64,000 bases of DNA, taken from positions 165,806 to 229,805 of the forward strand of contig NZ_JACJKA010000003.1 in assembly GCF_016900355.1 (NCBI RefSeq), written 5' to 3'. Within the stretch, counting starts at the first letter, position 1; every line of letters starts with the position of its first letter. The notes below the pieces were generated by a model that was not told where the DNA came from, ran no database searches, and was given only the letters and a program-made list of their open reading frames with translations. Of this stretch, positions 32,770 through 43,368 are shown in pieces. Source of the stretch: Bacteroides mediterraneensis. Lineage in GTDB: Bacteria > Bacteroidota > Bacteroidia > Bacteroidales > Bacteroidaceae. A program made the position numbers and the translations under genes.

Positions 32770-35433
32770 ATGAATTCAGGTATTATGTGGAAAAGAAGAA
32801 AAAGTAAGGAAACAAGCACATTCAATGCGGAAAAGGTATTTTTGGCAGCTACCCAGCCTCTCAACACCGTATGCAATTATTTCCAAACCAGCAAAAACGG
32901 ACTGACCTCCGAAGAAATCGAGAACCGGCAGTCCATCTATGGAACGAATGAAGTAGCACACGAACAGAAGAAAAATCCGGTTTCCACCTTCATCAAGGCC
33001 TTCATCAATCCCTTCATTGGTGTACTGACCGTGCTGGTGGTCATTTCTTTCGTACTCGACGTCTTGCTGGCCAATCCTGGCGAACAAGACTGGACGGCCA
33101 TTTTCATTATTCTGACGATGGTGATTGCCAGCACCATCCTCCGCTTCTGTCAGGAATGGAAAGCCAACGCTTCGAGCGAAGCTTTGCTCAAGATGGTCAC
33201 GAACACCTGCTATGTGAGACGTACCGGCCAGCACGATGAAGAAATCAACATCACAGAACTGGTGCCGGGGGATATTGTCATGATTGCTGCCGGCGACATG
33301 ATACCCGCCGACCTCCGCATCATCGAAGCAAAAGACTTGTTTGTCAGCCAGTCCTCCTTGACAGGAGAATCGGACCCGATTGAAAAGCGTCCGGAAACGA
33401 ATGCGAACAAACACCGCAAAGGCAGTGTCATAGAACTGGAAAACATCTGTTTCATGGGCTCCAACGTAGTCAGCGGTTCGGCCACCGGCATTGTCTTTGC
33501 CACCGGAAACGACACTTACCTGGGCACCATTGCCCGCAGCATCGCCGGACACCGTGCCGCCACCGCCTTCGACAAAGGAATCAGCAAAGTCAGTTTCCTG
33601 CTTATACGCTTCATGCTCATCATGATTCCCTTCGTGTTTCTGGTCAACGGAGTAACCAAAGGCGACTGGCTGGAAGCTTTTATCTTTGCCGTGTCGGTAG
33701 CCGTGGGTCTCACACCGGAGATGCTTCCGATGATTGTGACGGCCAACCTTGCCAAAGGAGCCGTCGCCATGTCCAAGAAAAAGACCATCGTAAAAGACTT
33801 GAATGCCATTCAGAACTTCGGGGCCATGAACATTCTCTGTACCGACAAAACCGGTACGCTCACCTGCGACCAGATTGTATTGGAAAAATACATCCATGCC
33901 GACGGGAGCAGCGATGAAAGCCGCCGCATTCTGCGTCATGCCTATTTCAACAGCTTCTTCCAGACCGGATTGAAGAACCTGATGGACAAGGCCATCCTGT
34001 CGCACGTCAAGGAACTGTCATTGGAATACCTGAAAGACAACTATGTCAAGGTGGACGAAATACCGTTTGATTTCACCCGGCGGAGAATGTCGGTCGTGGT
34101 GGAAGACCGACAAGGAAAACGACAGATTATCACCAAAGGTGCCGTAGAAGAAATGCTGGCCATCTGCTCACATGCCGAATTCGACGGAGAGGTACATCCC
34201 ATGACGGAAGCCCTGAAAGACAAGGCACATCGTATCATCGAGCAGATGAACAAGCAAGGCATGCGGGTCATTGCCGTAGCGCAAAAAAGCTACCTCGACA
34301 AAGCGTGCGACTTCTGTGTGGAAGATGAGAAAGAGATGGTACTGATTGGCTATCTGGCCTTTCTCGATCCACCCAAGCCATCGGCAGCCAAGGCCATACA
34401 GCAATTGCATGAACACGGCATTGAGGTCAAAATCTTGTCTGGAGACAACGATGCCGTGGTACGTACTATCGCCCGGCAAGTGGGCATCAACACTACCAAC
34501 GCGCTCAGCGGCCCTCAACTGGCCGACTTGAATGAGGAGGAAAAGATGAAAGCAGTACGCGAGACGACCGTCTTCTCCAAACTGACTCCCGTACAGAAAA
34601 CGGAAATCATCACCCTCCTCCAAGCACAGCAAAATACCGTCGGCTTCTTAGGTGACGGTATCAACGACGCGGCCGCCCTCCGCCAGTCGGACATCGGTAT
34701 CTCGGTCGACTCAGCCGTAGACATCGCCAAGGAAAGTGCCGACATCATCCTGCTGGAGAAGAGCCTGATGGTATTGGAGGACGGGGTACTGGAAGGAAGA
34801 AAGACCTTCGGCAACATCACCAAATATATCAAGATGACCGCCAGTTCCAATTTCGGCAACATGTTCAGTGTCATGGCAGCCAGTGCTTTCCTGCCCTTCC
34901 TGCCCATGCTTCCCATTCATCTGCTGATTCAGAACCTGCTGTATGATATTTCGCAGACCACCATCCCCTTCGACCGGATGGATGCGGAATACCTCCGGAA
35001 ACCCCGGAAATGGGATGCCTCCGACCTGAGCCGCTTCATGATTTTCATCGGTCCCATCAGTTCCATCTTCGACATCGTCACTTATCTGGTGATGTGGTTT
35101 GCCTTCGGCTGCCAGAGCATGGAGCATCAGACCCTCTTCCAGTCCGGATGGTTCATCGAAGGCCTGCTGTCGCAAACCCTGATTGTACACATGATACGTA
35201 CGCGGAAAGTGCCGTTCATACAAAGCCGTGCCTCCTGGCAGGTAACCGGACTGACCCTGCTCATCATGGCTACCGGTATCCTGATTCCCTTCACCCCGTT
35301 TGGGACCTCCATCAGTCTGGAAGCCTTGCCTGCAAGCTATTTCCCCTGGCTGTTCGGCATCCTGCTATCCTACTGCGTACTGACACAACTGATTAAGAAC
35401 TGGTATATCCATCGTTTCACCAAATGGTTATGA
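32770..35433 (+). CDS. mgtA: Magnesium-translocating P-type ATPase
   Basis: An 887-residue P3B-type ATPase importing Mg2+ across the inner membrane. Actuator motif SLTGESDPIEKR, phosphorylation motif CTDKTGTLTCDQI, nucleotide-binding FTRRRMSVVVED and KGAVEEML, and hinge GDGINDAAALRQSDIG are all present. Ten membrane segments are expected; the C-terminal six are clear. The start could be the ATG at 32770 or that at 32785, five codons later. It lies downstream of its likely two-component system and overlaps the next gene by 4 bp. Confidence 0.95.
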   Translation: MNSGIMWKRRKSKETSTFNAEKVFLAATQPLNTVCNYFQTSKNGLTSEEIENRQSIYGTNEVAHEQKKNPVSTFIKAFINPFIGVLTVLVVISFVLDVLLANPGEQDWTAIFIILTMVIASTILRFCQEWKANASSEALLKMVTNTCYVRRTGQHDEEINITELVPGDIVMIAAGDMIPADLRIIEAKDLFVSQSSLTGESDPIEKRPETNANKHRKGSVIELENICFMGSNVVSGSATGIVFATGNDTYLGTIARSIAGHRAATAFDKGISKVSFLLIRFMLIMIPFVFLVNGVTKGDWLEAFIFAVSVAVGLTPEMLPMIVTANLAKGAVAMSKKKTIVKDLNAIQNFGAMNILCTDKTGTLTCDQIVLEKYIHADGSSDESRRILRHAYFNSFFQTGLKNLMDKAILSHVKELSLEYLKDNYVKVDEIPFDFTRRRMSVVVEDRQGKRQIITKGAVEEMLAICSHAEFDGEVHPMTEALKDKAHRIIEQMNKQGMRVIAVAQKSYLDKACDFCVEDEKEMVLIGYLAFLDPPKPSAAKAIQQLHEHGIEVKILSGDNDAVVRTIARQVGINTTNALSGPQLADLNEEEKMKAVRETTVFSKLTPVQKTEIITLLQAQQNTVGFLGDGINDAAALRQSDIGISVDSAVDIAKESADIILLEKSLMVLEDGVLEGRKTFGNITKYIKMTASSNFGNMFSVMAASAFLPFLPMLPIHLLIQNLLYDISQTTIPFDRMDAEYLRKPRKWDASDLSRFMIFIGPISSIFDIVTYLVMWFAFGCQSMEHQTLFQSGWFIEGLLSQTLIVHMIRTRKVPFIQSRASWQVTGLTLLIMATGILIPFTPFGTSISLEALPASYFPWLFGILLSYCVLTQLIKNWYIHRFTKWL

Positions 35434-36476
35434 CAAAACTCATCAAATACCTACTGGTCATTGCAACGGTATCCCCTTGCCGTTGCTTTGCCCAAAAACT
35501 CCTGATAAGCTATACCACCGAACTGCAGAGCGATTTCAAGAAAGGAGCCAACTGGGTGAATTTGTTACGGTTGGATTTTTCCGCCCCGCTAGGCCCGTCT
35601 GCCACCCTTGAAGCAGCCACCCTCAGCACGGCCAAAACCCGAGCCGAGTCTTTGGCCAACGATTTGCAGACCTTTTCCAACATCGAAGAAGACAATCACC
35701 CGCTTGCCGCAGCCATACTGGGCATCCGGCAGCCAATGGGAAACTCCAGCCTGTTCATCGGCATCCGCAACCTGAACGAAGACTATTTCACTTCGCCAGC
35801 CACCAGCCTGTTCACCAACAGCTCATGCGGCATCTTCCCCACCCTGTCGGCCGATTATCCCATAGCCAACTATCCGGTGTCTTCCATGGGGATACACTAC
35901 GAGCTGCAACATGCTCAATGGAGTCTGCAAGCTTCTTTGTATAACGGAAAAGCCTCCTATCGCTTTACAGGAAAAGAAAATGTATTCCGTTTCTGCCCGA
36001 AGCACGACGGGATACTCTGTCTCACCTCATTCAGCTACCAGCATCATGACAGCAATTATCACATGGGCTTTGCTTTACATAGCGGGATGTATCGGAGTTA
36101 TGCAGAAGGAGATACGGAACAAGCGTCCCCAAAAGAAAAGAAAGAAATCCGGAAAATAATCTGGGGATACGCAGAACAGACCATCACTCCCCGCCTGCAA
36201 GTGCTCTTACAGGTTTCTGCCCAGTGGCACGCCAGCCAAGGATGCAAACACTATTCCGGAGCAGGCCTTGTATGGCAATGTGGAAAAACAGAAGGCGGAC
36301 TATTCACCGATTACGCCCGGTTCTCCCATTCACACGAATGTGCCAGTGAATTCACTTGGAAGATTCCCTGCCTGGGCAAAGGGTTCATACAGCCCACCTT
36401 GCATCTGATTCATCAGCCGGAAGCACACTACTTGATTGGCCTGTTACGATTCGGGTACGTGCTTCCGGCCCTCTGA
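35430..36476 (+). CDS. Outer-membrane porin-like protein coupled to mgtA
   Basis: A 348-residue exported protein: signal peptide to about residue 22 (PCRCFAQ), then beta-rich sequence with alternating aromatics ending LIGLLRFGYVLPAL. The pattern resembles carbohydrate-selective (OprB-like) porins, for example LLRLDFSAPLGPSATLEAA and SSMGIHYELQHAQWSLQASL. The ATGA overlap with the mgtA stop couples its translation to the pump, so it plausibly lets Mg2+ or a chelate through the outer membrane. Solute specificity is inference. Its stop is only 7 bp from the convergent GH20 stop. Confidence 0.7.
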   Translation: MTKLIKYLLVIATVSPCRCFAQKLLISYTTELQSDFKKGANWVNLLRLDFSAPLGPSATLEAATLSTAKTRAESLANDLQTFSNIEEDNHPLAAAILGIRQPMGNSSLFIGIRNLNEDYFTSPATSLFTNSSCGIFPTLSADYPIANYPVSSMGIHYELQHAQWSLQASLYNGKASYRFTGKENVFRFCPKHDGILCLTSFSYQHHDSNYHMGFALHSGMYRSYAEGDTEQASPKEKKEIRKIIWGYAEQTITPRLQVLLQVSAQWHASQGCKHYSGAGLVWQCGKTEGGLFTDYARFSHSHECASEFTWKIPCLGKGFIQPTLHLIHQPEAHYLIGLLRFGYVLPAL

Positions 36477-36483
36477 TATAGAA

Positions 36484-38544
36484 TTATTTCACTACAATCT
36501 CGTCGGTAAACAAGAATCCACCGGCTTCAGGATTGATGTCAGCCTGTACCCGCACGTAACGAGCCTCGCAAGTGCCCTCCCATGCATAATTCTGGATAGT
36601 CAGCTTTTCATCCGTAATAGGCAGTGTAGTCGTAATCGTCTTCAACAGCGTATATTCCTTTCCATCGTCCGACACCAGGAAACTGACCTTCTGCGGCAGG
36701 AACACACCCGGACCAATCAACTGCATGAAGTCGATGGAAACCTGGCGGATAGGCTGTGATTTTTCCAAATCCACCACCGCGTCCATTCCTTTTCCAAGGA
36801 ATCCCTGCCAACGCAAATCGGTGTAAACCCATCCTCCATGGATGCCGTTGGTCAAAGCTCCGTCTCCTCCTGCCGGATAGGAATCTGCCGCATAAGGCCG
36901 CAGATACTCTACCTTCTTGCCTTTTGCCAAGTGATTGTCAACACTCAGTGCCTCCGGACGGTTGCCCACTTCATTCTTCAAGTCAAAAGTATTGTATCCC
37001 AATGAATCCAGTACCTCCACTTCCTGCAAAGCCTCCGCATGGAAACGCTTCCAGTTCTTCCGTTCCGGGTTGGTCCAAGCCACCTCAGCCAAGGCCAGCA
37101 AACGAGGATAAATCATGTATTCCGTATGTTCCGGTGTAGGCATATATTCCGTCCATACATTTCCTTGAACTCCCCACACACAATCCAGCTTATCTGCCGG
37201 GAAAGCCGGGGTTACAGGCTCATAAGAATATACCTTTTCCAACGGAAGATACCCTCCAATGGCTTCAGGCTGTGTGCGCGGCGCATCCTGATAACTGTCA
37301 AAATAGCAATAGGCTCCCGGCGACAAAATCGTGCGCAGTCCTCTTTTCACCGACTCAACTCCTTTGTCTTCTCCACGCCACACGGTCACAGCCGAAGTTT
37401 CATCCAACTCACCAGTCAGTATTTCGTCCCAACCAATCATTTTGCGACCGTTCTCCCGCAAGAACTTTTCAATTCTGGAAACAAGATACTCCTGCAGCTC
37501 GCCTTCTTCTTTCATTCCTTCTTCCTTCATCCGGGCCTGGCAGTCGGGACATTGTTTCCAGTGGTTCGTGCTGGCCTCATCCCCCCCGATATGAATGTAT
37601 TCCGACGGGAAAAGCGCCATCACTTCCTTCAGCACATCGGTCAGGAAAGTGTAAGTCAATTCTTTTCCAGGGCAGAACTCACCACCGGGCTTCAAATCAC
37701 CTCCGCAGGCCAACTGCGGGAGGGCAGCCAGCACTTCTTCCGAATGAGCCGGCATCTCAATCTCCGGAATCACCGTAATATGACGCTGACGGGCATATTC
37801 CACAATCTCTTTCACATCTTCCTGCGTATAGTATCCTCCGGAAGCCCCCGGCGCATCCTGCCGGCAATATGTACGGCCACCGTTCCACCAGCTTTTCCAG
37901 TCCGGGAAAGGACGATAGGCCGTTTCACGCGTCAGCTCTGGATATTTCTTGATTTCAATCCGCCATCCGGCACCATCTGTCAAGTGCCAATGAAAGCGAT
38001 TCAGTTTGTAACGGGCCAGTGCATCCAACTGCTTCTTGACGAATTCTTTCGGATAGAAATGACGTGACACATCCAAATGCATACCTCGATACGCGAAACG
38101 CGGCGCATCCTCGATGGTCACTTCCGGCAACAGGAAGGTATTGTTTCCTGCCGGCTGTACCAATTGATTCATTGACTGAAAAGCATAGAACAAACCGGAA
38201 GTAGAAGTAGCCTCCACTTGGATGCCCTTTTTCGTCACTCCCAACCGATAAGCTTCCTCCTTCATCGGAGACTGTTTCGGACTGACCAATTTAAACACAA
38301 TATCCGCCTTGCCCCTCTTTTTATAAGTCCATGCAAAAGGAGACTGACCGACATACTTTACAAAATCTTCCTTATCGGCTCCTTTCAAATTGCATGAAAA
38401 GGAAGCATTTTTCTGAAAAACAAAATGACCTTCACCCACCACCATCTGTTGAGGGTAAGGAATCACATAACTCTCCGATACAGAAGAAGCCACGGCCGAA
38501 AACGCCATCGCCACAAAGAAATAAAGGAATAACAAGGGTTTCAT
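36484..38544 (-). CDS. Beta-N-acetylhexosaminidase, GH20
   Basis: A 686-residue secreted exo-hexosaminidase. Signal peptide 1-19, GH20b N-terminal domain about 25-150, and catalytic (beta/alpha)8 barrel about 155-500. The Asp-Glu catalytic pair is in EYIHIGGDEASTNHWKQC, and RGMHLDVSRHFYPKEFVKK and FHWHLTDGAGWRIEIK are signature strands. The C-terminal 150 residues form a galactose-binding-like beta domain (NGIHGGWVYTDLRWQGFL). It removes terminal GlcNAc/GalNAc from host or dietary glycans. It follows a SusC/SusD pair on the same strand but has its own promoter and leader hairpin. Confidence 0.94.
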   Translation of the reverse strand: MKPLLFLYFFVAMAFSAVASSVSESYVIPYPQQMVVGEGHFVFQKNASFSCNLKGADKEDFVKYVGQSPFAWTYKKRGKADIVFKLVSPKQSPMKEEAYRLGVTKKGIQVEATSTSGLFYAFQSMNQLVQPAGNNTFLLPEVTIEDAPRFAYRGMHLDVSRHFYPKEFVKKQLDALARYKLNRFHWHLTDGAGWRIEIKKYPELTRETAYRPFPDWKSWWNGGRTYCRQDAPGASGGYYTQEDVKEIVEYARQRHITVIPEIEMPAHSEEVLAALPQLACGGDLKPGGEFCPGKELTYTFLTDVLKEVMALFPSEYIHIGGDEASTNHWKQCPDCQARMKEEGMKEEGELQEYLVSRIEKFLRENGRKMIGWDEILTGELDETSAVTVWRGEDKGVESVKRGLRTILSPGAYCYFDSYQDAPRTQPEAIGGYLPLEKVYSYEPVTPAFPADKLDCVWGVQGNVWTEYMPTPEHTEYMIYPRLLALAEVAWTNPERKNWKRFHAEALQEVEVLDSLGYNTFDLKNEVGNRPEALSVDNHLAKGKKVEYLRPYAADSYPAGGDGALTNGIHGGWVYTDLRWQGFLGKGMDAVVDLEKSQPIRQVSIDFMQLIGPGVFLPQKVSFLVSDDGKEYTLLKTITTTLPITDEKLTIQNYAWEGTCEARYVRVQADINPEAGGFLFTDEIVVK

Positions 38545-38576
38545 CTACAAAGTAATTTAAGGGTACACAATTAATA

Positions 38577-38622
38577 AGAAATTACCCAAGCATACATTAA
38601 TTAGTAAACTTGGGTAACTTCT
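38577..38622 (-). promoter_or_regulatory. Leader hairpin of the GH20 gene
   Basis: Arms of 14 bp (38577-38590 and 38609-38622; AGAAGTTACCCAAG on the minus strand) pair with one G-U across an 18-nt loop. The outer arm begins at the predicted transcript start, so the hairpin caps the 5' end of the mRNA. It has no T run, so it is not a terminator for SusD. Confidence 0.6.
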
Positions 38623-38628
38623 ACAGTT

Positions 38629-38636
38629 CAAAGATA
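38629..38636 (-). promoter_or_regulatory. Predicted -7 box of the GH20 gene
   Basis: TATCTTTG on the minus strand, 84 bp before the GH20 ATG. Confidence 0.55.
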
Positions 38637-38678
38637 AAAAAATCTTTTCAAAGTAACATTATATAACCGGCGCTAATT

Positions 38679-40445
38679 TTACCAACCTGGGTTCTGCTTA
38701 ATATTAGGGGCCTTACCAATTTCATCGGTCGGTATCGGTGACAGATAATGCTTAGGATCTTCAAATATCGGATCCGGACTCTGACCTGCATAACGCTTTG
38801 CATAAATTGTCAACGCACCTTCTTCATTTACGCCTACAGTTTCCTTCAAAACGGCAATTTCTTCCGGAGTATATCCCGCTCCTTCTATAATAATACCCAA
38901 ACGTGGAGCTGTCAACAAATTACCACATTTCCAGCGACGGATGTCATCATAACGTACACCTTCAGCAAACATCCCAATGCGACGCTCACGACGGATTTCC
39001 CGAATCAATTTTGCATTATCACCTGAGACATTGGGATAAGCAGCCTCAATAACCGGATCATTAAATGGAACAGACACTTCCAGTTTCTTATTAAATCCGA
39101 CACGCGCACGCAACTTATTAATGGTTTCATCCAAATCATTCTGATTTATAGTTCCCAATTCTGCAGCTGCTTCCGCACGAATCAACATGATTTCACCCAA
39201 ACGGAATACCGGAGCATCTTCTGTTCCCTGATAGTGCGATGCGCTGTATTCGGCCTCATTGTAGAACTTTACAATCGGATATCCAGTAGAACACTTGCTG
39301 GGATTACCCGTATTGGTCACAGAAGCAATGTTAGGCGCCTTGCCGTCCATATAATAGCAATGATCTACATCATTCACATCCGGCGTAGCAGTGGTCTGCA
39401 ACAAACGAGGGTCACGATTCGCCAATTCAGCAATCAACGTAGTATGCTGCGTATGTCCCGGACAGTTACACAAAGAAATCGGCAAGCCGGTAGTGGCACA
39501 CAAATAAGAATCGGCACAGTTCTTACTCATTCCCAGAGGAGTCTCACCTACAAAAATCTGACGAGTAAGATTATTTCCTTTATCAATTCCCGGATCGTAT
39601 GCCTTTGATAAAATCACCTCAGGATTCGTAGACTGATCGGCCAAACAGAACAATTCATGATAAGCTGTAGCCGGACTTGAGCCCTGATACAAAGAATAAC
39701 CATATTCAGGCTTCATCAATTCACATGCTGCATTATAGGCTTCTTGCAAGAACTTCTCCGGATTTTCAAGTCCATGATATTTACGCCAAGTACCTTCAAA
39801 CAGACACATACGAGCCTTCAAGGCCAAAGCTGCATCCTTACTGATAAGGGTAACGTCCGTCTTTTTAGGCAGCCATTCAATAGCCTGATCGATATCTCTC
39901 AACATATTGTCCATAACTACAATACGTGAATCACGAGCCTTATACATTTCTTCATCTCCTGGATTCATCACCTTTTCAAACCAAGGTACATCTCCATAAG
40001 CTTTCACTTTATTGAAGTAATCCAGTGTTTTAAAGAACAATATCATACCGGCATATTTATGCTTCACCTCCTCACTTTCCGGAGATTGCTCATAATTACT
40101 GAGAAAGTCGTTACAAGCACGGATATTTTCCCAAGTCCACTGTGTTCCACTGGCACTGGAAGGTACGGTTGCCAAGCCAAAACTTGTCACATTACGTTCC
40201 CACGGCAACACATCATCACTGGTAAAATCATCTCCCAACATTCCCCAGTCGTAACTTTTAGGAGCTCCGTAACCCACAATCAATTTGGGATAAAAGTCAT
40301 TGCAATACTGCTCCAATGCAGTGGCATTCGCAGTGGCAAAAAATTGATCCTTACCAATGGCATCCAATGGCTCTCTGTCCAAGAAATTACAACTAGACAA
40401 GGCCATCGCAAACAGACACCCGGTCAATATAGATATTTTTTTCAT
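38679..40445 (-). CDS. SusD/RagB family outer-membrane lipoprotein
   Basis: A 588-residue glycan-binding lipoprotein with lipobox ALSSCNF. The SusD TPR-like helical fold is supported by LDREPLDAIGKDQFFATANA at the N-terminus, an ARMCLFEGTWRKYHG segment, FRLGEIMLIRAEAAAELG and IRRERRIGMFAEGVRYDDIRR. The C-terminus with NPGW is standard for the family. It would cap the SusC channel encoded 13 bp upstream. The ATG at 40445 is chosen because it begins the signal peptide; the longer reading overlaps the susC stop. This gene looks intact although its SusC partner is not. Confidence 0.93.
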   Translation of the reverse strand: MKKISILTGCLFAMALSSCNFLDREPLDAIGKDQFFATANATALEQYCNDFYPKLIVGYGAPKSYDWGMLGDDFTSDDVLPWERNVTSFGLATVPSSASGTQWTWENIRACNDFLSNYEQSPESEEVKHKYAGMILFFKTLDYFNKVKAYGDVPWFEKVMNPGDEEMYKARDSRIVVMDNMLRDIDQAIEWLPKKTDVTLISKDAALALKARMCLFEGTWRKYHGLENPEKFLQEAYNAACELMKPEYGYSLYQGSSPATAYHELFCLADQSTNPEVILSKAYDPGIDKGNNLTRQIFVGETPLGMSKNCADSYLCATTGLPISLCNCPGHTQHTTLIAELANRDPRLLQTTATPDVNDVDHCYYMDGKAPNIASVTNTGNPSKCSTGYPIVKFYNEAEYSASHYQGTEDAPVFRLGEIMLIRAEAAAELGTINQNDLDETINKLRARVGFNKKLEVSVPFNDPVIEAAYPNVSGDNAKLIREIRRERRIGMFAEGVRYDDIRRWKCGNLLTAPRLGIIIEGAGYTPEEIAVLKETVGVNEEGALTIYAKRYAGQSPDPIFEDPKHYLSPIPTDEIGKAPNIKQNPGW

Positions 40446-40458
40446 AATCATAAATCTT

Positions 40459-43368
40459 TTAGAATGTGAGATTAATACCAAATGAATAAGAACGGCAGAA
40501 CGGATAACTCTTCATATCCGAATTCAAAGTACCTACCATTCCATCTGATGACTTCTGATATGTATTTCCAGTCATATCCGGATCTACGTATTTATACAAA
40601 CCTGTAGCTTCCCACAAGTTCTGACCACTAAAGAATACCTTCAACTGAGACACTCCAATCGGTTCCAGCCATTTCTTCGGCAACGTATATCCAATGGTCA
40701 AATCACGCAAACGGATATAAGATGCGTTCTGCAAATATTTAGTCTGAACCTGTTTGCTTCGACTATTCCAGGTCGGTACAGGATAATAGGCATTCGGATT
40801 TTCTTCTGACCATGAATTATCCACATGATAATCGTTGATGGCACTGTTCCATACGCCATTAAATCCCCAGAATACTTCATTGCTAAGCCACAAATCACGT
40901 TTCATCACACCTTCAAACAGGGCACGTACATCAAAATTCTTCCAACTCAATCCTAAGTTGATATTGAAACGATAACGAGGAGTCTGATTACCAATCACTT
41001 TTTTATCGCCATGATTACTCAATGTATTGATAGGACCTTTCTCACTATCACCTTCATTTACCACTCCATCTCCATTCAAATCGGCATAACGGATATCTCC
41101 CGGAATCCATGTATTTGAAATATAAGACTGACGTTTAGATTGTTCAGCTGCTTCTGCTGCATCCATTATGAAACCATCCGTTGTATAACCCCAGATTTCA
41201 CCTAAACGTTTACCTACATAAAGGTCATTCAATGTGCCGGTCGGATTATCATACTTCGTGATAGTAGAATAGCTATCAGAAAGTCCAACTCCGATATTAT
41301 ATTCCAACGGACTGCCAGCCACATCATTGATACGGTCTGCCCAATTCAATGAAAGTTCCCATCCGTTCGTTCTCATGCTTGCCAGGTTTTCTTTACCTCC
41401 ACTGGTACCCATGGTATTAGGATAAGCTTTTGAAACCACCATATCCGTTGTATAACGCATATAGTAATCAAATGAGGCAGTCAGGCGATTGTTCAACAAT
41501 CCCAAATCAATACCAAAGTTGGCCGTTGTCACTTTTTCCCAAGTCACATTATTATAAGCCAATGTAGCCGGAGTAATGCCTGTAGGAATCTGTCCGGAAA
41601 GTACATAATTCAAATTCTCACTTCCTACCGTACCTATGTAGTCAAAGTTTCCATTCGTTACCTGATTACCCAAAGAACCGATAGAAGCACGTAGCTTGAA
41701 ATTATCGAATAATTTACGAGCTGGCTCAAAGAATTTTTCTTCAGAAACACGCCATCCTAAAGAAGCCGAAGGGAAGAATCCCCACTGACTGCCGGAAGCA
41801 TATTTGGAAGAGCCGTCATAACGTCCGTTCAATTCAACCAGATAACGTCCTTTGTAGTCATAATTCACACGGAAGAAAGCACCTTGAACAGCCCATACGG
41901 TAGCAGACTCAGACAATGTTTCCTTGTCCTTTGCCATATCAATGATGGGGAAATCATTTACATACAGATTGGCAGCTACTCCATACATATCACTGGTATT
42001 CTTACGTTCCTGATTGTATTCTACCATTACAGAGAATGAATGATCCTTAATCTGTTTCTTATATTCAGCCCATACATTCAATGCTTCATAAGTATCATCA
42101 TATTTTCTCAGTCCTGCCTTATTGGTCGGCATTTTGGCTGTCTGCGAACCATCCGGATTCAGCTGATAAATTGTTTTCAGATGCTCACGCTGCGTACGGA
42201 AATAACGATTTCCGGTATAATCTCCTTTAATGGACAATCCTTCAAAAGGAGTGATATTAAATGATCCTGTATACCAAATATCATCATATACATTCTTCAA
42301 CCGTCCTGCTTCAGCCAAAATACCGGCATAGTTATAGTTGAAGTTACTACCCTCCATTGCAGCAAAATGCTGTCCATCCGGCAAATAAATAGGAATGAAC
42401 GGGAAAGAACGATAAACTTCATAATAAGGAGAACTACCCATATAAGCCTGTGTATTAGGCTCATCCGACTCACTGCGGTTGTATTTTGCGCGGAAACCGA
42501 TTTCCAACCATTTGGTTACTTGCGAAGTGAAATTGAACGACATGTTAATACGCTTATAGGTATCTGTACCATAAGCCAACAAACCATCCTGTCCTTTGTA
42601 ACCGATTGAAGCATAATAAGCATTCTTTTCTGTACCACCTTGAATGCTGGCATTATGCTGTTGCATGAAAGCGGCACTCTTATAGAATTCATCAAACCAA
42701 TCGGTATTTCCTGCATAAGCCCATTGTCCTTTAGCGGTAAAAGCACCGGTTTCATCCAAAAAGGCTGACGGACGACTCGGATCCTGACAATATGCGTGTA
42801 CGGCATCGACTAGCTCTTGACTAAAATAGCCACTACCATTTGTATTTGTATTCGCTAACTGTACGGCATCAATCCATTTATCGGAAGAGATGCCATCAGG
42901 AAGGCGTGATGGAGCTGACCAAGAAAAATTATTATTATAATTTACAGTTACTTTCTGTCCCTTCTTACCTTTTTTCGTTGTAATAAGAACCACACCAAAT
43001 GCGGCACGTGCACCATATACGGCGGCAGAAGAAGCATCCTTCAGTACAGATACACTTTCAATATCCTGTGGATTCAACAGTGAATTTTCTACCGTTACGA
43101 ATGACTCATGCACTTCAATATCCCGGTAGTGGTTTTTCAGCGAAGCACGGATGTCCTCCAATGTTTCATTCAACTGGCGGGCTTTCTGTGTATTTCCTTT
43201 CGCCTTGCCCAAAACTGTATCCCAGGCATCCGGCTTCACGCTCAGTTTAGAACTGAACTGTGAGATTTCACCATTAAGTGACAGACGAATCATAATACAA
43301 ACTGTTCCGTCCTTGTTTACCTGATTTTTTCTTAGATAGAACAAAATCTTAAATGTACTCTTACTCAT
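40459..43368 (-). pseudogene. SusC/RagA TonB-dependent receptor whose N-terminus is replaced by a recombinase fragment
   Basis: An open frame of 969 residues from the recombinase-type ATG at 43368. Residues 1-94 are a tyrosine-recombinase arm-binding domain. From about residue 95 (LLNPQDIESVSVLKDASSAA) the sequence is a SusC plug, then a 22-strand barrel to the usual end SYSFGINLTF. The native signal peptide, the carboxypeptidase-regulatory-like domain and the first part of the plug are absent, an estimated 190 residues. As written it cannot be exported, so it is non-functional, or an alternative N-terminus is supplied by rearrangement. SusD follows 13 bp downstream. A longer in-frame reading to 43476 adds nothing recognisable. 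Confidence 0.85.
43086..43368 (-). pseudogene. Tyrosine recombinase (integrase) N-terminal fragment fused to SusC
   Basis: Ninety-four residues beginning MSKSTFKILFYLRKNQVNKD and including LSLNGEISQFSSKLSVKPDA, KGNTQKARQLNETLEDIRAS and HESFVTVE. This is the arm-type DNA-binding domain found at the start of Bacteroidales integrases. The core-binding and catalytic domains (R-H-R-Y) are missing; sequence switches to SusC near 43086 with the frame kept. Upstream DNA to 43480 holds recombinase-gene-like leader sequence, and tRNA-Ser lies 300 bp away, the usual place for an integrase. Confidence 0.8.

Noticed and set aside
32776..34005. 409-residue minus-strand frame inside mgtA
   Set aside because: Antisense shadow; every P-type ATPase motif is on the plus strand.
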